Positions 49,674 to 61,490 of a stretch of DNA of 64,000 nucleotides are shown here, in pieces. Both the position numbers and the translations under genes were made by a program. Position 1 is the first letter of the stretch; the number at the start of each line of letters is the position of its first letter. The notes beneath the pieces are model-generated. The model was not told the DNA's origin, did no database searches, and saw only the letters and a program-made list of their open reading frames with translations. The stretch covers positions 1,364,001-1,428,000 of the forward strand of contig JAPEHQ010000004.1 in the NCBI GenBank assembly GCA_027405735.1, given 5' to 3'. The stretch comes from Mucor racemosus. Taxonomy: Eukaryota; Mucoromycota; Mucoromycetes; Mucorales; Mucoraceae.

Positions 49674-52020
49674 TCTGTATATATGGAAAAGAAAAAAGAA
49701 TACTTGTCAATAACCAACAAAACATTTTGTTACGGAAAAAAACTTGCATCCCAGTGACTGTATTTACCAACCAAACGATGATCATTTATAATGAATTGAT
49801 GGATCATAAAACCAAATGTTGATGTACATATTGAGCCATAGCATTATAATATTGCATAGAAGTATCTTGTATATGTTGTAAACTCTCAGATACATTCAAA
49901 ATCATTGTAGCATAGCAATAGAAAGTATGTATACAAAATTAGATCTACAAATCTTTATGTGACCTGCATATTCTCGACACGGTCTTTTTAACAAAGTTTT
50001 ATGTCAAGTTCGACAAACCAACTAGCACAATAAAAAATAGATAAATATACCCTAAAAGCTAGAAATAACTATCATGTTTAGTGTTTCTAAATAACCCATT
50101 TTTTACATTTGTAAAAATGTTTGAAACAACATTTTTCATGCCAAAAGTTATGGTAATTCATTCGGCGTTTTAACAAATATAGCCAGCAAAGAAATCCAAA
50201 ATTCACCTACTCCTAACAAACTTTACTGAAATCTCTATTAATAAAATCAATAAATGATTTATACAAAAAAAAAACTTTACTGAAATCTAAGATTGCATTT
50301 GAATTTGTCTATTGTAGACCTTGCTTTGATTGACTTTATAATATTTTTAGCCATTAGATCTAATTTCTAACACATAAATTTTGGGAAAACTATTCGTTTA
50401 AGTGATTATAATCATCGCTATCCTACTACAATATTTATACAACGAATATGGAGCACTATTGATATAATTGATATAAATTTTATTTTGAAACATTTATTTT
50501 CGATTATCTACTAGGTATAAAATTTTAAGAGTATGATCGATTTGAATGGCATTTTGGAACAATATCTCTTTTCATTAATATAAATCTGGGATCACTATCC
50601 TCTTTTGTATAATCTAAGAAAGAAACATTATTATCTGTCAAGTGATAGCCCAGAAACATTACTGATTTCTATAAGGTTTTGGGACATTATCCTAGTTAGT
50701 TTCGAACAACATTTCAACTAAAATGAGAAATTGTAACGAATATTGGAGTAATTCAATCGTGCTCTCCACTTGATCATTAACCATATTTTATAGAAAAAAA
50801 AAAGGTTACCGATGCATAAAAAGAGAACATAACGTAAAATGCAAAATTACGTTTATATTAAAAGATATAACCAGTCAACAAGATTAAAATCATGTACAAA
50901 TCACTACCCAAAATGGCAGAACTACTTGGCCATAATTTGCTCAAACTCATTGAATAAAGTTCAGGAATATTGTTATAGGATATTTTAACACCTTTATCTT
51001 GGTTATAATTAGTTTGTTGTGGGTTAAAGGTTCCAATAATGCCCATTACGAGTGTCTAAAATGATGAAAGAATCAGGTTTATCTGCATAATTTTGTTACT
51101 ACTATGGTGGTGAACCAGACTGAAATATCGCTTTTTTCATTTTTTATTTTTGACACACGTTTCATTTTTTGGTTTCTTTTTTGTATTTTTTTTTTGAAAA
51201 ATTTAGTATATATCATGCATAGCTCATTAGCTATTATTTGTACAGCTTTTCATTGCGAATTCAACGGTAGTATTTATGAGTAACTTTTTCACTGAAAAAT
51301 TCGTATAATATTTAATAATAAGAAAATCGATTTTTTTTATGAAATTCAATATGTTCGATATTTAATTCAAGATTGAATGATTGTATATAATTTTTTGAAG
51401 AATTCTAGTCATTTTTCATAAATATACACATTAATAAAAAGTTTCATTTTCGAACCAAAAACTCCAAAGAAGCGATTTTGATCGATTTTTGCCTTTATGG
51501 TAACTCATGAAAATTTCGAAACAATTGGTAAATTTTCAACCATCACAAAAAGTTGAGAAAATACATCGATAAGTAACTACTGATTGAGAGTAATTGTTTT
51601 ATCTAGTTTTGAGATTAAGAAAAAGACCTCTGAAAACCGTTATTTTTTATAATTTAAAATTGTAGTTTTTTGGCCATGATTCAGCATCAAAGGATTTATT
51701 TTATAGATTACAAATAAACGATCGACTGTTTAACGTTTGCTTAACTAACGAAGAACATCATGCAGCCCTCTGGTATTTTTAAATTGGCCATTAGATATTG
51801 TCATCTTTTGAAATATATATAAATATATGGAAATTTAAATGATATCTCGGAGCACTTTTGCTAGAAATAATCAATAAATCACACTTGACTGCATATACAA
51901 TCAATGCAAATTACATACGACTAGGTTTTACAGAATATAATGATCCCCAGAGTAATTTAATACCGTCCAACGGTTACATTGCAAAGCATCTAATCTTTGA
52001 TTCCTGATTAAGGTAGCTGA
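49674..52020. other. Gene-free stretch
   Basis: About 2.3 kb of AT-rich DNA. One minus-strand frame (50858-51064, ending LYMILILLTGYIF) could be a last exon after a plausible acceptor (CATTTTAG), but no upstream exon was found. No RNA gene or mobile element recognised. Confidence 0.4.
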
Positions 52021-52200
52021 ATGATGAACTCTAAATTTGGTAAATCAATAGAGATGAAGCTGGTTTTTACAAAGGTTAATGTGACTATTGATCTTGTAAT
52101 GGCATCCAAGAAAGGCAAGCAAGTTCAGATGGTTATGCCTAGGAAAGGCAGAGACACAAAGATGGATCAAATGAGGGATCTTTTCGATCAACATATATAA
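52021..52200 (+). CDS. Small hypothetical frame, 59 aa
   Basis: Opens with ATGATG directly after an in-frame stop and runs 59 codons, with a basic centre (MASKKGKQVQMVMPRKGRD) and ending FDQHI. It stops 69 bp before the homocitrate synthase start, and its last codons overlap a TATA box, so it is probably not in that gene's leader. I recognise no family. It may be a remnant of a mobile element gene or chance. Confidence 0.2.
   Translation: MMNSKFGKSIEMKLVFTKVNVTIDLVMASKKGKQVQMVMPRKGRDTKMDQMRDLFDQHI
52194..52200 (+). promoter_or_regulatory. TATA box of homocitrate synthase gene
   Basis: TATATAA lies 70 bp before the start codon and is followed by the pyrimidine-rich stretch CTTGTCTTTTCTCTCTCATT, the usual layout of a strong fungal core promoter. 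Confidence 0.55.
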
Positions 52201-52269
52201 GTTGCGGTAACAAGTACCAGACTTGTTCTTGTCTTTTCTCTCTCATTAAATATCCAAACGAAATACAAG

Positions 52270-53740
52270 ATGGCACCTCCAAGAGATATTCTCAACAACG
52301 AAATCAATTCCAATGATAATGTCCATAATACACCTCGTCAACCAATTGCCTCACCCTATGCTAGTAAGCGTGATCCAATGTCAAATGTTGGTAATTTCAA
52401 GATTATCGAGTCAACATTAAGAGGTATTTGTTAAATACTGAAAGGTTTTCATCCCATCAACTCACATTAAAATATTGCATGAATTTTATAGAGGGTGAAC
52501 AGTTCGCAAATGCATTTTTTACTACAGAAAAGAAGATTGGTATGACAGCAATACCAAAATATAACGCAAAATTTCTGTGCTAATTAAATTTTCGTATATA
52601 GAAATTGCTAAAGCATTGGACGCTGTTGGTGTCGATTACCTCGAATTAACATCTCCTGCTGCTTCTGAACAATCTTTTAATGACTGTAAGGCTATTGTTG
52701 CACTTGGTTTGAAGGCCAAAATCCTCACCCACATTCGTTGCCACATGGATGATGCTCGTTTAGCTGTTCAAACAGGTGTAGATGGTGTTGACGTAGTTAT
52801 TGGTACATCCTCCTATTTGCGTGAGTTTTCTCATGGTAAAGATATGGAATACATTACCAAGTCAGCCATTGAGGTGATTACCTACATCAAAAGCCAAGGC
52901 CTTGAAGTTCGTTTCTCCACTGAAGACTCTTTCCGTTCTGATTTAGTTGATTTGCTTGCTATTTATCAAACTGTTGATCGCATTGGTGTTAACCGTGTTG
53001 GCATTGCTGATACTGTTGGTTGTGCTAACCCTCGTCAAGTATATGATCTTGTTAAAACTCTTCGTAGCGTCGTAAATTGCGATATCGAGTGCCATTTCCA
53101 TGATGATACTGGCTGTGCTATTGCTAATGCTTACACTGCTCTTGAAGCAGGTGCAACTCATATCGATACATCTGTATTGGGTATTGGAGAACGTAATGGT
53201 ATTCCCGCTTTAGGTGGTTTCTTGGCTCGCATGTATGTCTCTGATCGCGAATATGTTCTCAACAAATACGATGTCAAGGCTATTCGTCAAGTCGAAAACA
53301 TTGTTGCTGAGTCTGTTGAAATCACTGTTCCTTTCAACAACTATATTACTGGTTATTGTGCTTTTACACACAAAGCTGGTATTCATGCAAAGGCCATTTT
53401 GAATAATCCTTCCACCTATGAAATCTTGAGACCTGAAGATTTTGGTATGTCTCGCTATGTTAGCATTGGACATCGTTTAACTGGATGGAATGCTGTCAAG
53501 AATAGAATTGAGCAATTACAATTGAATGATTTGACTGATGAAGATGCCAAAAAAATTACCAACAAAATTAAGCAACTTGCAGATGTCAAAGCACTCAATT
53601 TAGAAGAAGTTGATATTCTTTTACGTGAATATAATAATGCTAAATTGGCTGATAATTCTCATTTGCTTGTGCTTCAAAATTTGATAACTCATGATCAATT
53701 ACTTTCATTTAATGCAAATACAGCTGGTGTCACCGCATAA
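52270..53740 (+). CDS. Homocitrate synthase
   Basis: Three exons, 52270-52423, 52492-52539 and 52602-53740, give 446 aa. The enzyme condenses acetyl-CoA with 2-oxoglutarate, the first step of the fungal alpha-aminoadipate route to lysine (LYS20/LYS21 in yeast). Visible: [17 protein letters not shown] at the active site, [60 protein letters not shown] with metal-binding His residues, and the glycine loop [16 protein letters not shown]. The C-terminal part, with [10 protein letters not shown] and [14 protein letters not shown], completes the fold and is where lysine feedback acts in yeast. Length is normal and codon use is C/T-ending, as in highly expressed genes here. No clear mitochondrial presequence is seen. 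Confidence 0.96.
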
Positions 53741-54146
53741 TTATTTTATCGGATAGTATTCCCTCTCATATATATATATATTAACATGCATTATTCCCTC
53801 ATTTATCTTATTTCGACATGAATTTTATGTAAATAAAGCCTTCATTCATTCTAAAGCATAAATCAAAGCTTCATTTTATTGATGACAAACAAATTTATAA
53901 TCATGAGTAATAAATGCATATTCATTTTTAATGCAGTAACACTACAAATCCTTGAAAAAGATGGCGCAAGAGCACAGCTCCTCTTTAAACGATGGTTTAG
54001 CCAATAAACACTTGTATGCTTTGAGTTGGGTACAACTGTAGCATTACACAAAAACAATCTTATTGATCCATATAAAATACAAAATCAACCTATAGCAAAT
54101 TCTTTTTCCATCAACTTTTTTTTTTCCTTTTCATTATATATCAAAA
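53741..54146. other. Intergenic
   Basis: 3' flank of homocitrate synthase with several AATAAA-like signals (for example near 53832), then the pyrimidine-rich leader of the next gene (54100-54130). Confidence 0.5.
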
Positions 54147-54791
54147 ATGACTATCAAGATTGCTATTATTGGCGCTAGTGGAAAGGCAGGCCAAGCAATT
54201 CTCAAAGAATCTCTTTCCCGAGGCCTTCAAGTCACTGCCATTGTTCGTAACAAGAACAAAATCACTCAAGATGTGAATATTATTGAGAAAGAAGTTCAAG
54301 ATCTTACACAGGACGATGTAAAGCAATTTGATATTATTGCCAATGCATTTGGTTCACCACCAGGACAAGAGCAAAAACATGTTACAGTAGGTAGATTTCT
54401 TATTGATCTTTTAAAGGGATTATCAAACACACGTTTGATTGTTGTGGGCGGTGCTGCTAGTCTTTATGTCGATGATGAACTCAAGACTCGCTTAGTGGAT
54501 ACTGAAAAGTTTCCCGAGCAATATCTTGCTTTGGCTACAGCTCAAGGTCAGAATTTGATAGATCTCAGAGCCTCGGAGAATGTTAATTGGACTTTTGTGA
54601 GCCCTGCTTCGTATTTTAACCCTAATGGTGAAAGAACAGGAAAATATCAAACTACAAATGATAGATTGATCTTTAACAGCCAAGGAAAATCATATGTCAG
54701 TTATGCTGATTTTGCGGTTGCTTTTGTGGATGAAATTGAAAACCCTCAGCATTTGAATTCTAGATTTGGTGTTGTTTCAGAAGAGAACTAG
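54147..54791 (+). CDS. NAD(P)-binding atypical SDR protein (YwnB-like)
   Basis: A single exon of 214 aa. It starts MTIKIAIIGASGKAGQAI, a Rossmann GxxGxxG nucleotide loop, followed by VTAIVRNKNKI (second strand with Arg, typical of NADP binding), FDIIANAFGSPPG, RLIVVGGAASLYVD, and NVNWTFVSPASYFNPNGERTG. This is the NAD(P)H-binding group common in bacteria (YwnB and relatives), often oxidoreductases of unknown substrate. The lack of introns is unusual, since every other complete gene in the window has at least one. Horizontal acquisition from bacteria is possible but not shown, because short intronless fungal genes exist. Cytosolic, no signal peptide. Confidence 0.88.
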   Translation: MTIKIAIIGASGKAGQAILKESLSRGLQVTAIVRNKNKITQDVNIIEKEVQDLTQDDVKQFDIIANAFGSPPGQEQKHVTVGRFLIDLLKGLSNTRLIVVGGAASLYVDDELKTRLVDTEKFPEQYLALATAQGQNLIDLRASENVNWTFVSPASYFNPNGERTGKYQTTNDRLIFNSQGKSYVSYADFAVAFVDEIENPQHLNSRFGVVSEEN

Positions 54792-55395
54792 TGTATAATA
54801 AAAATAATTGATTTTAAATTAAAAGCATCGTTAGTATTGCTTTGAATAAGCATAATGTCGACTTACTCCATGTCTTCTTGTTGTAACGTAACTACACATC
54901 ATTTTTGTTATTTATACTGGCTTAAAGGATGAGTAGTATGTAATAAACCTTGGGTTTAAACTCCATTATTGAAAGCTAGAATTAGTAGCAGCAGAAATTT
55001 TGCTAAGCTTACAGATTACCTGAGTCAAACATAATATTGCAGTTATGTATTAGATAATTAGCTTTTGCCATCAGACAAGGTCTTTCGATGAACATATGCC
55101 TTTGATTAATATATAAAAATATCGTTTTTCACATAATATATACAGTATTTGTAATAGAAATGCCATTTTTAGTTATGACAAACTAGCCGATACATTTATA
55201 AAAAATTATATCTAGCTTACAGTTATACTTTATTGCTCTAATCAGTTTTAACTGGCACAATAACATTACAGGAAGGTAAACCTCCATATGCTGAAATACG
55301 TTTTGATAAATTTTCAAAAAAAGCTACGTTTCGAAATCGCTATACAATCTTTAAGATCTAGACGTGCCAATTTTTTCATGACTAACACCCTATTA
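54792..55395. other. Intergenic up to repeat unit E
   Basis: AT-rich sequence with nothing recognised. Confidence 0.4.
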
Positions 55396-56516
55396 AACAC
55401 TTTTAGGCTATACCTATGGCAATGCTCAACATACATGAATTGGTTGCATTATGCTATCTATCCCTAAATTTATTTCATATCTCACAAAAGTCTCAAAAAC
55501 GCGTAAAATTCACTGCTTTTTCCTTGAAAACTGGGTCTCACCTTTCATCCCTGCTCCACTTTTTTTTTTCACTAAATAACACCAAGAAAAAATTATATGC
55601 CAATGTACCTGAAACGTTCAGCTTTAATCCAAAAATGAGTATCCGGAAATATCCTACTTTTTACAGTTGGTATTAATTTTTGAGTGCTAAGGTTTCAGAT
55701 TTTTTACGCGTATTTTACTGCTAAAGGATTGGAAACTTTGAGGCTTCATATCTCCAGAAAAAATTAAGCTATACTACCACCTTCCAATAATAAAATTTAC
55801 TTGTTTTAAAGTGCTTTATAGCATATTTGAATATCAAAAAATTTGGAGCACTTTTATTTTTTTTTCATTTTTTTGGGCATTTCTATAGTAGGTTTCAAAA
55901 TATTGGTTAAATTAAGCAGCACTTTTTTGCATTCATATCAATAAGCTCACTAAGCTCTCTCGGATCCAATTTAGATTTTTTCAAAATATTGATTTTTCGT
56001 GGTGATATCCTCAAAAATGTGTACAAAAAGGTACCTCCATTTCTGGCGTCCATTTTCCCCTTGTATACCCTCATCCCAAATTCTGAAACAGAAAAAAAAT
56101 TTGACAAAAATGTTGTTTCCTCAACTAATAATGCAGCTACAAGATTTGGCAATAGCTCAATCGATAGATAATGTTTTTGCGCATCATTTCAGTTTATTAT
56201 ATTTTAGATATGCTTATCAAAAGTGACGTGTATCTTCAAAAAACCTCCAAAATTTCAATTGCATTTTGCGCAAAATTTTATGTTAAACATTTTTTCAACT
56301 TTTATTTAGATGGATGTAGAATTTAAAACTGTACAAAAACCATTTAATACGCTAGGTGTACTTACTTTGCAGTCCATGAGCATTTAAACAATTTTGTATT
56401 TTGAATCATTTTTCATCCATTTTTAAAAATAAATTTTGGAATCCCGTTATGGTAGGTTTTAAGCTGTGATAAAAACTACTATTTTGATTATCTCGACGAA
56501 AAACCAATATTTTTGA
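55396..56516 (-). repeat. Fold-back family repeat unit, single arm (copy E)
   Basis: A complete single unit in inverted orientation relative to copy D, and close to it in sequence. Its two subterminal motifs lie at about 56492-56514 and 55980-56005. The antisense frame again encodes ...LIFRGDILKNVYKKVPPFLAS and SIDNVFAHHF, but in two different frames, so it is broken. No second arm lies on either side, so single arms and inverted pairs both exist. Confidence 0.8.
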
Positions 56517-57279
56517 CTAAAACAAAAAATTCCGAGCAACTATTAATGTTAGGTCAGTGTTAGGTTAAAGCACTTATATTTTGGTATTGACACTCTTATT
56601 TTCTGACGGATATCAATATATATATATAACCATACTATACGAAGAATTTATGATTAAGAAATTAGTCATGTAATAAAAAGTCAATGCCTGAATTAGATAT
56701 TTACCAGCTTGTTTTCCCCTTCAAAATTCATGATTTTGTGAAAAAATGGCTGTAAATATCCATGTTACAAAGTTTCAGTCACTTAAACTACAACCATCGT
56801 CAAAGAATTTTATATAGCCATGTTCAGTGTTTAGATATTTATTACATGTTTATTTACCTTTCTAAATATCTCAGTTTTTTTCGAAAACTGATTTCAAAGC
56901 GTGTAAAAAGTACAACTAATAATAATTCCTAGTGAAATATCCATCATTACATGCAATTCATGCAATCGTTCTTAGATAACTGACCAGATATTTACCAGCC
57001 TGTCTCTCCAAAAATTTTCGTTATTGCTAAGGAATGGGTTTAATTGTAAATGTAAAAAAGATCTTACCTGAAGATCATTTCAATTGGTAAAGCCATAACT
57101 ATGCCTGTCCCTTAGGCAGAAAAACTAATATTAGATGCACAATTGAGATATATAAGTTAGATGTTCATGGACTTCTTTTCCAATCCAAAATCTTTGTTTT
57201 TTTTTCGGGAGGACCTGGAGGATGCATTTACTATTATTATTGATGATAATGATGATGATGGTTTAACAACGAAGTAACT
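56517..57279. other. 5' flank of the transposase remnant
   Basis: AT-rich. I looked for terminal inverted repeats matching the 58.5-58.7 kb side and found none convincing. Confidence 0.4.
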
Positions 57280-58491
57280 ATGAAAGACTCATTAGCTACC
57301 ATTTCCGAGACGAAAGCTCCAAGTGTAAAATATTAAAAGTATGGCAAAGATCCAGTAAAAAGGTTTTTTGAGTTGATGACGGAAGAAGGCTACACGGTGC
57401 CAAAAGCAACAGAAATTAAGGGTATCCCCAGAAGGACAGCCTATGAGTTAAAAAAAGTTTGGAACGACAGTTGTGGATCCGTATACCCTAAAGGTTGTGT
57501 TAAAAGGGAATCGAAAAAGAACTCTGATAAATTAAAAGGCAATACGAAATTAGAAGACAAACATGCCTTCTTTTTTATCGAATTAATTCGATAAAAATCC
57601 ATACATATATTACTATTATGGAGGCGAAAGAGGATTTGTGTTCAAAATTTCAGACCTATCAATAACAGCCTCAGGTGTAAACAAATATATAAAAGGAAAA
57701 TGTGAATTATCATTAAAAGAATCAAAATTGTATGCGCTCACAAGAGATACACCTAAAAGCTGAAATTATGTTTTAATATTATAACGCAATATAAAGCTAC
57801 TGATGTAGATTATATGGCAAATTGTGTTTTTATGGATGAATCAGGATTTAATGCACATCATATATGAAAACGTGCTTGGTCTCGTATAGGTGAGCCTGCG
57901 ATTGTTACAATACCACCTCAAAAAGAAGTGAACGCGAACATCATTAGATGTATAGCTCCATGAAGAATAATAAATCTTTTTAAAGTTGAGCTGCTTAAAT
58001 CAAGTGATGATGCTTTGATTTAGAAAGAGTTTCCTCAACCCGAAAAAGAAAAAGAAAAAAAAAAAGCGAATACAGAAGATTCCAAGCCAAAGGTGAAAAA
58101 AGATACAACTGCCTATCATGTCGTGAAATTTATTGAAACGACTATGGACATTTTAGATACACAAAACAAAAAAGGAGTTTTCATTGTGATGGATAATTGC
58201 AGGATTCACCACTCTGATTTTGTAATATAAGCGATTAACAAACGTGGTTATAAGCCTATTTTCCTAATATCTTACTCATCATTTCTTAATCCTATTGAAG
58301 AATGTTGGGCAAAAGTCCAGAAAAATACTAGGGCATCAATTAAGGTAGAACAGCTTACAACCAGAATTACTGCTGCATGCGCTACAGATATTCAAAAACA
58401 TTGGATATATATTTATCAAAGAGCTTTTACTATGTTAACAAGTCCAAATATATTTGTAAAGAATCTGAATATGAGCATAATAAAAGTTTGA
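57280..58491 (+). mobile_element. Dead Tc1/mariner (IS630-like) transposase
   Basis: Begins MKDSLATISETKAPSVKY, then a stop, then KYGKDPVKRFFELMTEEGYTV and a helix-turn-helix (PKATEIKGIPRRTAYELKK). The catalytic half follows with all three acidic landmarks: FMDESGFNAHH, FIVMDNCRIHHSDF and FLNPIEECWAKVQ, the D-D-E pattern of the superfamily. At least five in-frame stops and a frame change interrupt it, for example after FNAHHI, after RCIAP and after SDFVI. It ends near 58491. Terminal repeats were not found, so the element ends are unknown. It is an old, immobile copy. Confidence 0.85.
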
Positions 58492-59084
58492 TTTTTTTTT
58501 TATTGCAAAATCTGAAAATGAAGTTTTTTGAGCTAAGAGTTTTTACCAACTAATTGAGATTGCTAAACAAATATGGCTTGTTTATTAGTATGAAGCATCA
58601 TCTCATGCGTACTTTCACATTTTTTTTCATTTGAATACATATATAAAAAACGTATTTGGCTTCAATTTACAAAAGTGCAATCACTTATGATTTCAAGCAC
58701 TGCGATATTTGAAAATCGAAAATCAAACCTACTTTAATATCATTTTAACGCATGCTGATATTAAACAATTGAAATATTCATTGCATGCCTTGTACCGAAC
58801 GATAACCTCTCAAATAATACTGATTCATATCGATACCTGCATCTGTTATGATTTTGAAGATTTGAAATCAACGGCAGTTAAATTGATCTGTTGTAATTTT
58901 ATCGTTGCGACAGCAGTTGAATCAATTAGAAGATGACGTGCAATTTTTTTTTCTTATGATGGTATGCATTAGCCACATTGCAAATCTGCATTACACATAT
59001 CAGATTTATTTGATTTTTCATTTTCATTATTTCTTTTTTTTTTTTTTTTCATCCTTAGTGAAAAATCAAACCATAAAAACCTAA
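58492..59084. other. Intergenic, 5' flank of RhoGAP gene
   Basis: Contains a T-run (59035-59050) just before the RhoGAP start. A 75-codon frame at 58709-58936 begins at TTG and is not assigned. Confidence 0.4.
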
Positions 59085-60571
59085 ATGTCTTCGTTTGAAA
59101 TGCTCGGAGTATTCACTCCAGGTCAGAAAGCACTGGTACGAGGTTGGTGGAAAAAAGTGACAGCAGCACATCCTTCAGCACGGAATTTTAAAGATATGAA
59201 AGTACCCATTGTTGGTAAGGTTTTTTTTGTGAAAAAGTGATAGATCAGCAAAGAAGTTTTACTGATACCGGGGAAAATTATATAGAAAAAGGTGTATTTG
59301 GTATATTGCTTGTGGATTCTATTAAGTATGCTCATTCAAGTATTTCGTATATTGACGATGTTACAGAAACACAATGCTTTGGCGTAATTCCAACTATTAT
59401 AGCAAAGTGTGGATCATTTTTAAAAGAAGAAGCAATGACAACTGAAGGCATATTTCGTGTATCTGGTAGTTCAAGAAGAATTAGAATGCTACAATCAACA
59501 TTTGATACACCAGAATTTTATGGATCACAATTAGATTGGAGAGGATATACAGTTCATGATGCAGCAAATGTGATGAAGAGATTTCTCAGTTTCTTACCGG
59601 AACCTGTTATTACATTGGAATATTATCGAAAATTTAAAGATACAATTAGTAACGTTTATATTTATTGTATACGTTGATCTATTACTTATTTATGCCTTTG
59701 ATTATTTTAGTTGCAGAATATGTAAATTTAGATCAGAAAATACAAGCAATTCAAGGAGTAATTGAATGCTTGCCTATCGCTCACCAATATCTTTTATTGT
59801 ACTTGTTGGATTTGTTGAGCATGTTTGCAACTGCACATGAATATACTCGGATGGATATTGGGTGTTTAGCTGCTGTATTTGCACCTGTGAGTATGAATAT
59901 CATGGACTCCATTCGATACTAATATTACGTAGGGCATTTTATCTCATCCTGATGATGAATTGAACCCTGCTGGTTATTTTGAATCGCAAAGAGTTTTATC
60001 ATTTTTGATAGAAAATCAAGAAAAATTCTCTATGCCAAGAGCACATCCAGTTACAAATGCCACAGATCAAAATAACAGTAATAATAATGTTATACCACCT
60101 TCTAACAATAAAATTGCTGTACCACCTAAAAGTAAGTTGATATACTTGTGCATTTGCATTCATTGAATTATTTAATTTCTAATTGGAAATTATCCTTTAT
60201 TTAAGGCTTCAATAAAGCAAAAAAAGAGCGGCGTCCAAATCTCCCACAACAACGGTCGTCAACCATTTATTCTTTAGCTGCTGGTTCCTATTCTGGGTCG
60301 GGCATTGAGTCTATTCTGGATGCAGATTTGGAAATACCACCACCTACAGTGACATTACGGAGAAGTAAAACTGCTCCCAGTCGACGAGATAAATATGGTT
60401 CACATGAACCACAACAAATTGTGCGCGTTAATCGTACAGCAAGTCAATGTAAGTACATGGGGTTTGGTAAGATGTCATTGATGATTTATTATGATGATGT
60501 ATCTAGGTAGTAGTAGAGGAGGTTATTTACAAACTACACCAATTGGATCACCTATTCAGGAGAACGTCTGA
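59085..60571 (+). CDS. RhoGAP-domain protein
   Basis: Six exons, 59085-59214, 59244-59648, 59711-59886, 59933-60131, 60206-60448 and 60507-60571, give 405 aa. The RhoGAP domain spans about residues 88-245: FGVIPTIIAKCGSFLKEE, EGIFRVSGSSRRI with the arginine finger near residue 115, RGYTVHDAANVMKRFLSFLPEPVI, and MDIGCLAAVFAPGIL. It should switch off Rho/Cdc42-type GTPases. The C-terminal third is Asn/Pro/Ser-rich with basic RRSKTAPSRR, likely for membrane or partner binding. The first intron is placed at 59215-59243, only 29 nt. No longer alternative keeps the frame, so either the intron is unusually short or a T-run length is wrong. Similar short RhoGAPs act in hyphal polarity. Confidence 0.88.
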
Positions 60572-61490
60572 ATAAAATTTGTATAATATAATAAGAAACG
60601 AATATTTACGCCACCAAAAAACAACAACTACACCATAAACATCTCCCGTAATTCACACAGAAAACAATCAATTGAATAATTTAGCCAAGGAAAATATTAC
60701 TTTATTTAGTAGATTGAAGATTTTACCAGCTATTCCCAAATTTATTTGATTTTCACACACATAGAAGAACATATAAAGGAAAATCATGAAAAAACATGAA
60801 AATGATTTATATCAATAAAATGGATTTCTGTAAAATAATAATTTACCCATTATAGGATAATTTCTTTTTTTACAAAAGTATACAGATGTCAAACCTATTA
60901 AATGTTACAACAATATTTTGTATGATCAAGCGTAAATGTATCTACAATAGCTATTGGTTCCACATTTGTTTGAAAGCACTCTGGCTTGGCAAAATTAAAG
61001 ATTTGTGATTGCAAATGGTCATTCAAATAAAAGGGGATATCTAAATGCCGAGGCTTCATAGCAGATCCTTCATGAAGAGCCTCTCTTCCCAGCCTGATCT
61101 TTTTTTCGTTGTTAATTAAGGTTTTCTCCCTTTTTGTGTGATGGTAACTCAATAAGAGTGGAAAAAAGATTAAATAAAGAAAAATCTCATGTATACAGTA
61201 ATATGCAAAACAGAAAATAAAAGTTGAGGCTTGTTAAATAAGTCAAATGTTGCATTTCTGCCTATATTTCTGTATATGAACAACATGTCTTCCTCTGTAT
61301 AAATCCTTTAGATTTTTTAATAGCTATAATTGGCATCTGGGAGGAAATGAAAAGAGCCATAACTGGGAGTATTTTCCAATATTGTAACTGCTGTCAGTGT
61401 AACTAAAACTGAGTTTTAATTATGATATATAAAGCTGAAATCCAACTGTCATTGATTTTGAAATCATTATTCAACAAAAAACTAATTCAA
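60572..61490. other. Intergenic, nothing certain
   Basis: A minus-strand 84-codon frame (60898-61152) has no ATG start and no family motif. The rest is AT-rich flanking sequence of the sugar transporter gene. Confidence 0.4.

Noticed and set aside
50858..51064. Possible last exon of a membrane protein on the minus strand
   Set aside because: A plausible acceptor exists but no upstream exon or family could be found.
58709..58936. 75-codon frame upstream of the RhoGAP gene
   Set aside because: Starts at TTG, no ATG, no convincing family; any resemblance to a checkpoint-clamp N-terminus was too weak to claim.
60898..61152. 84-codon minus-strand frame
   Set aside because: No ATG start, no recognisable domain, no splice partners.
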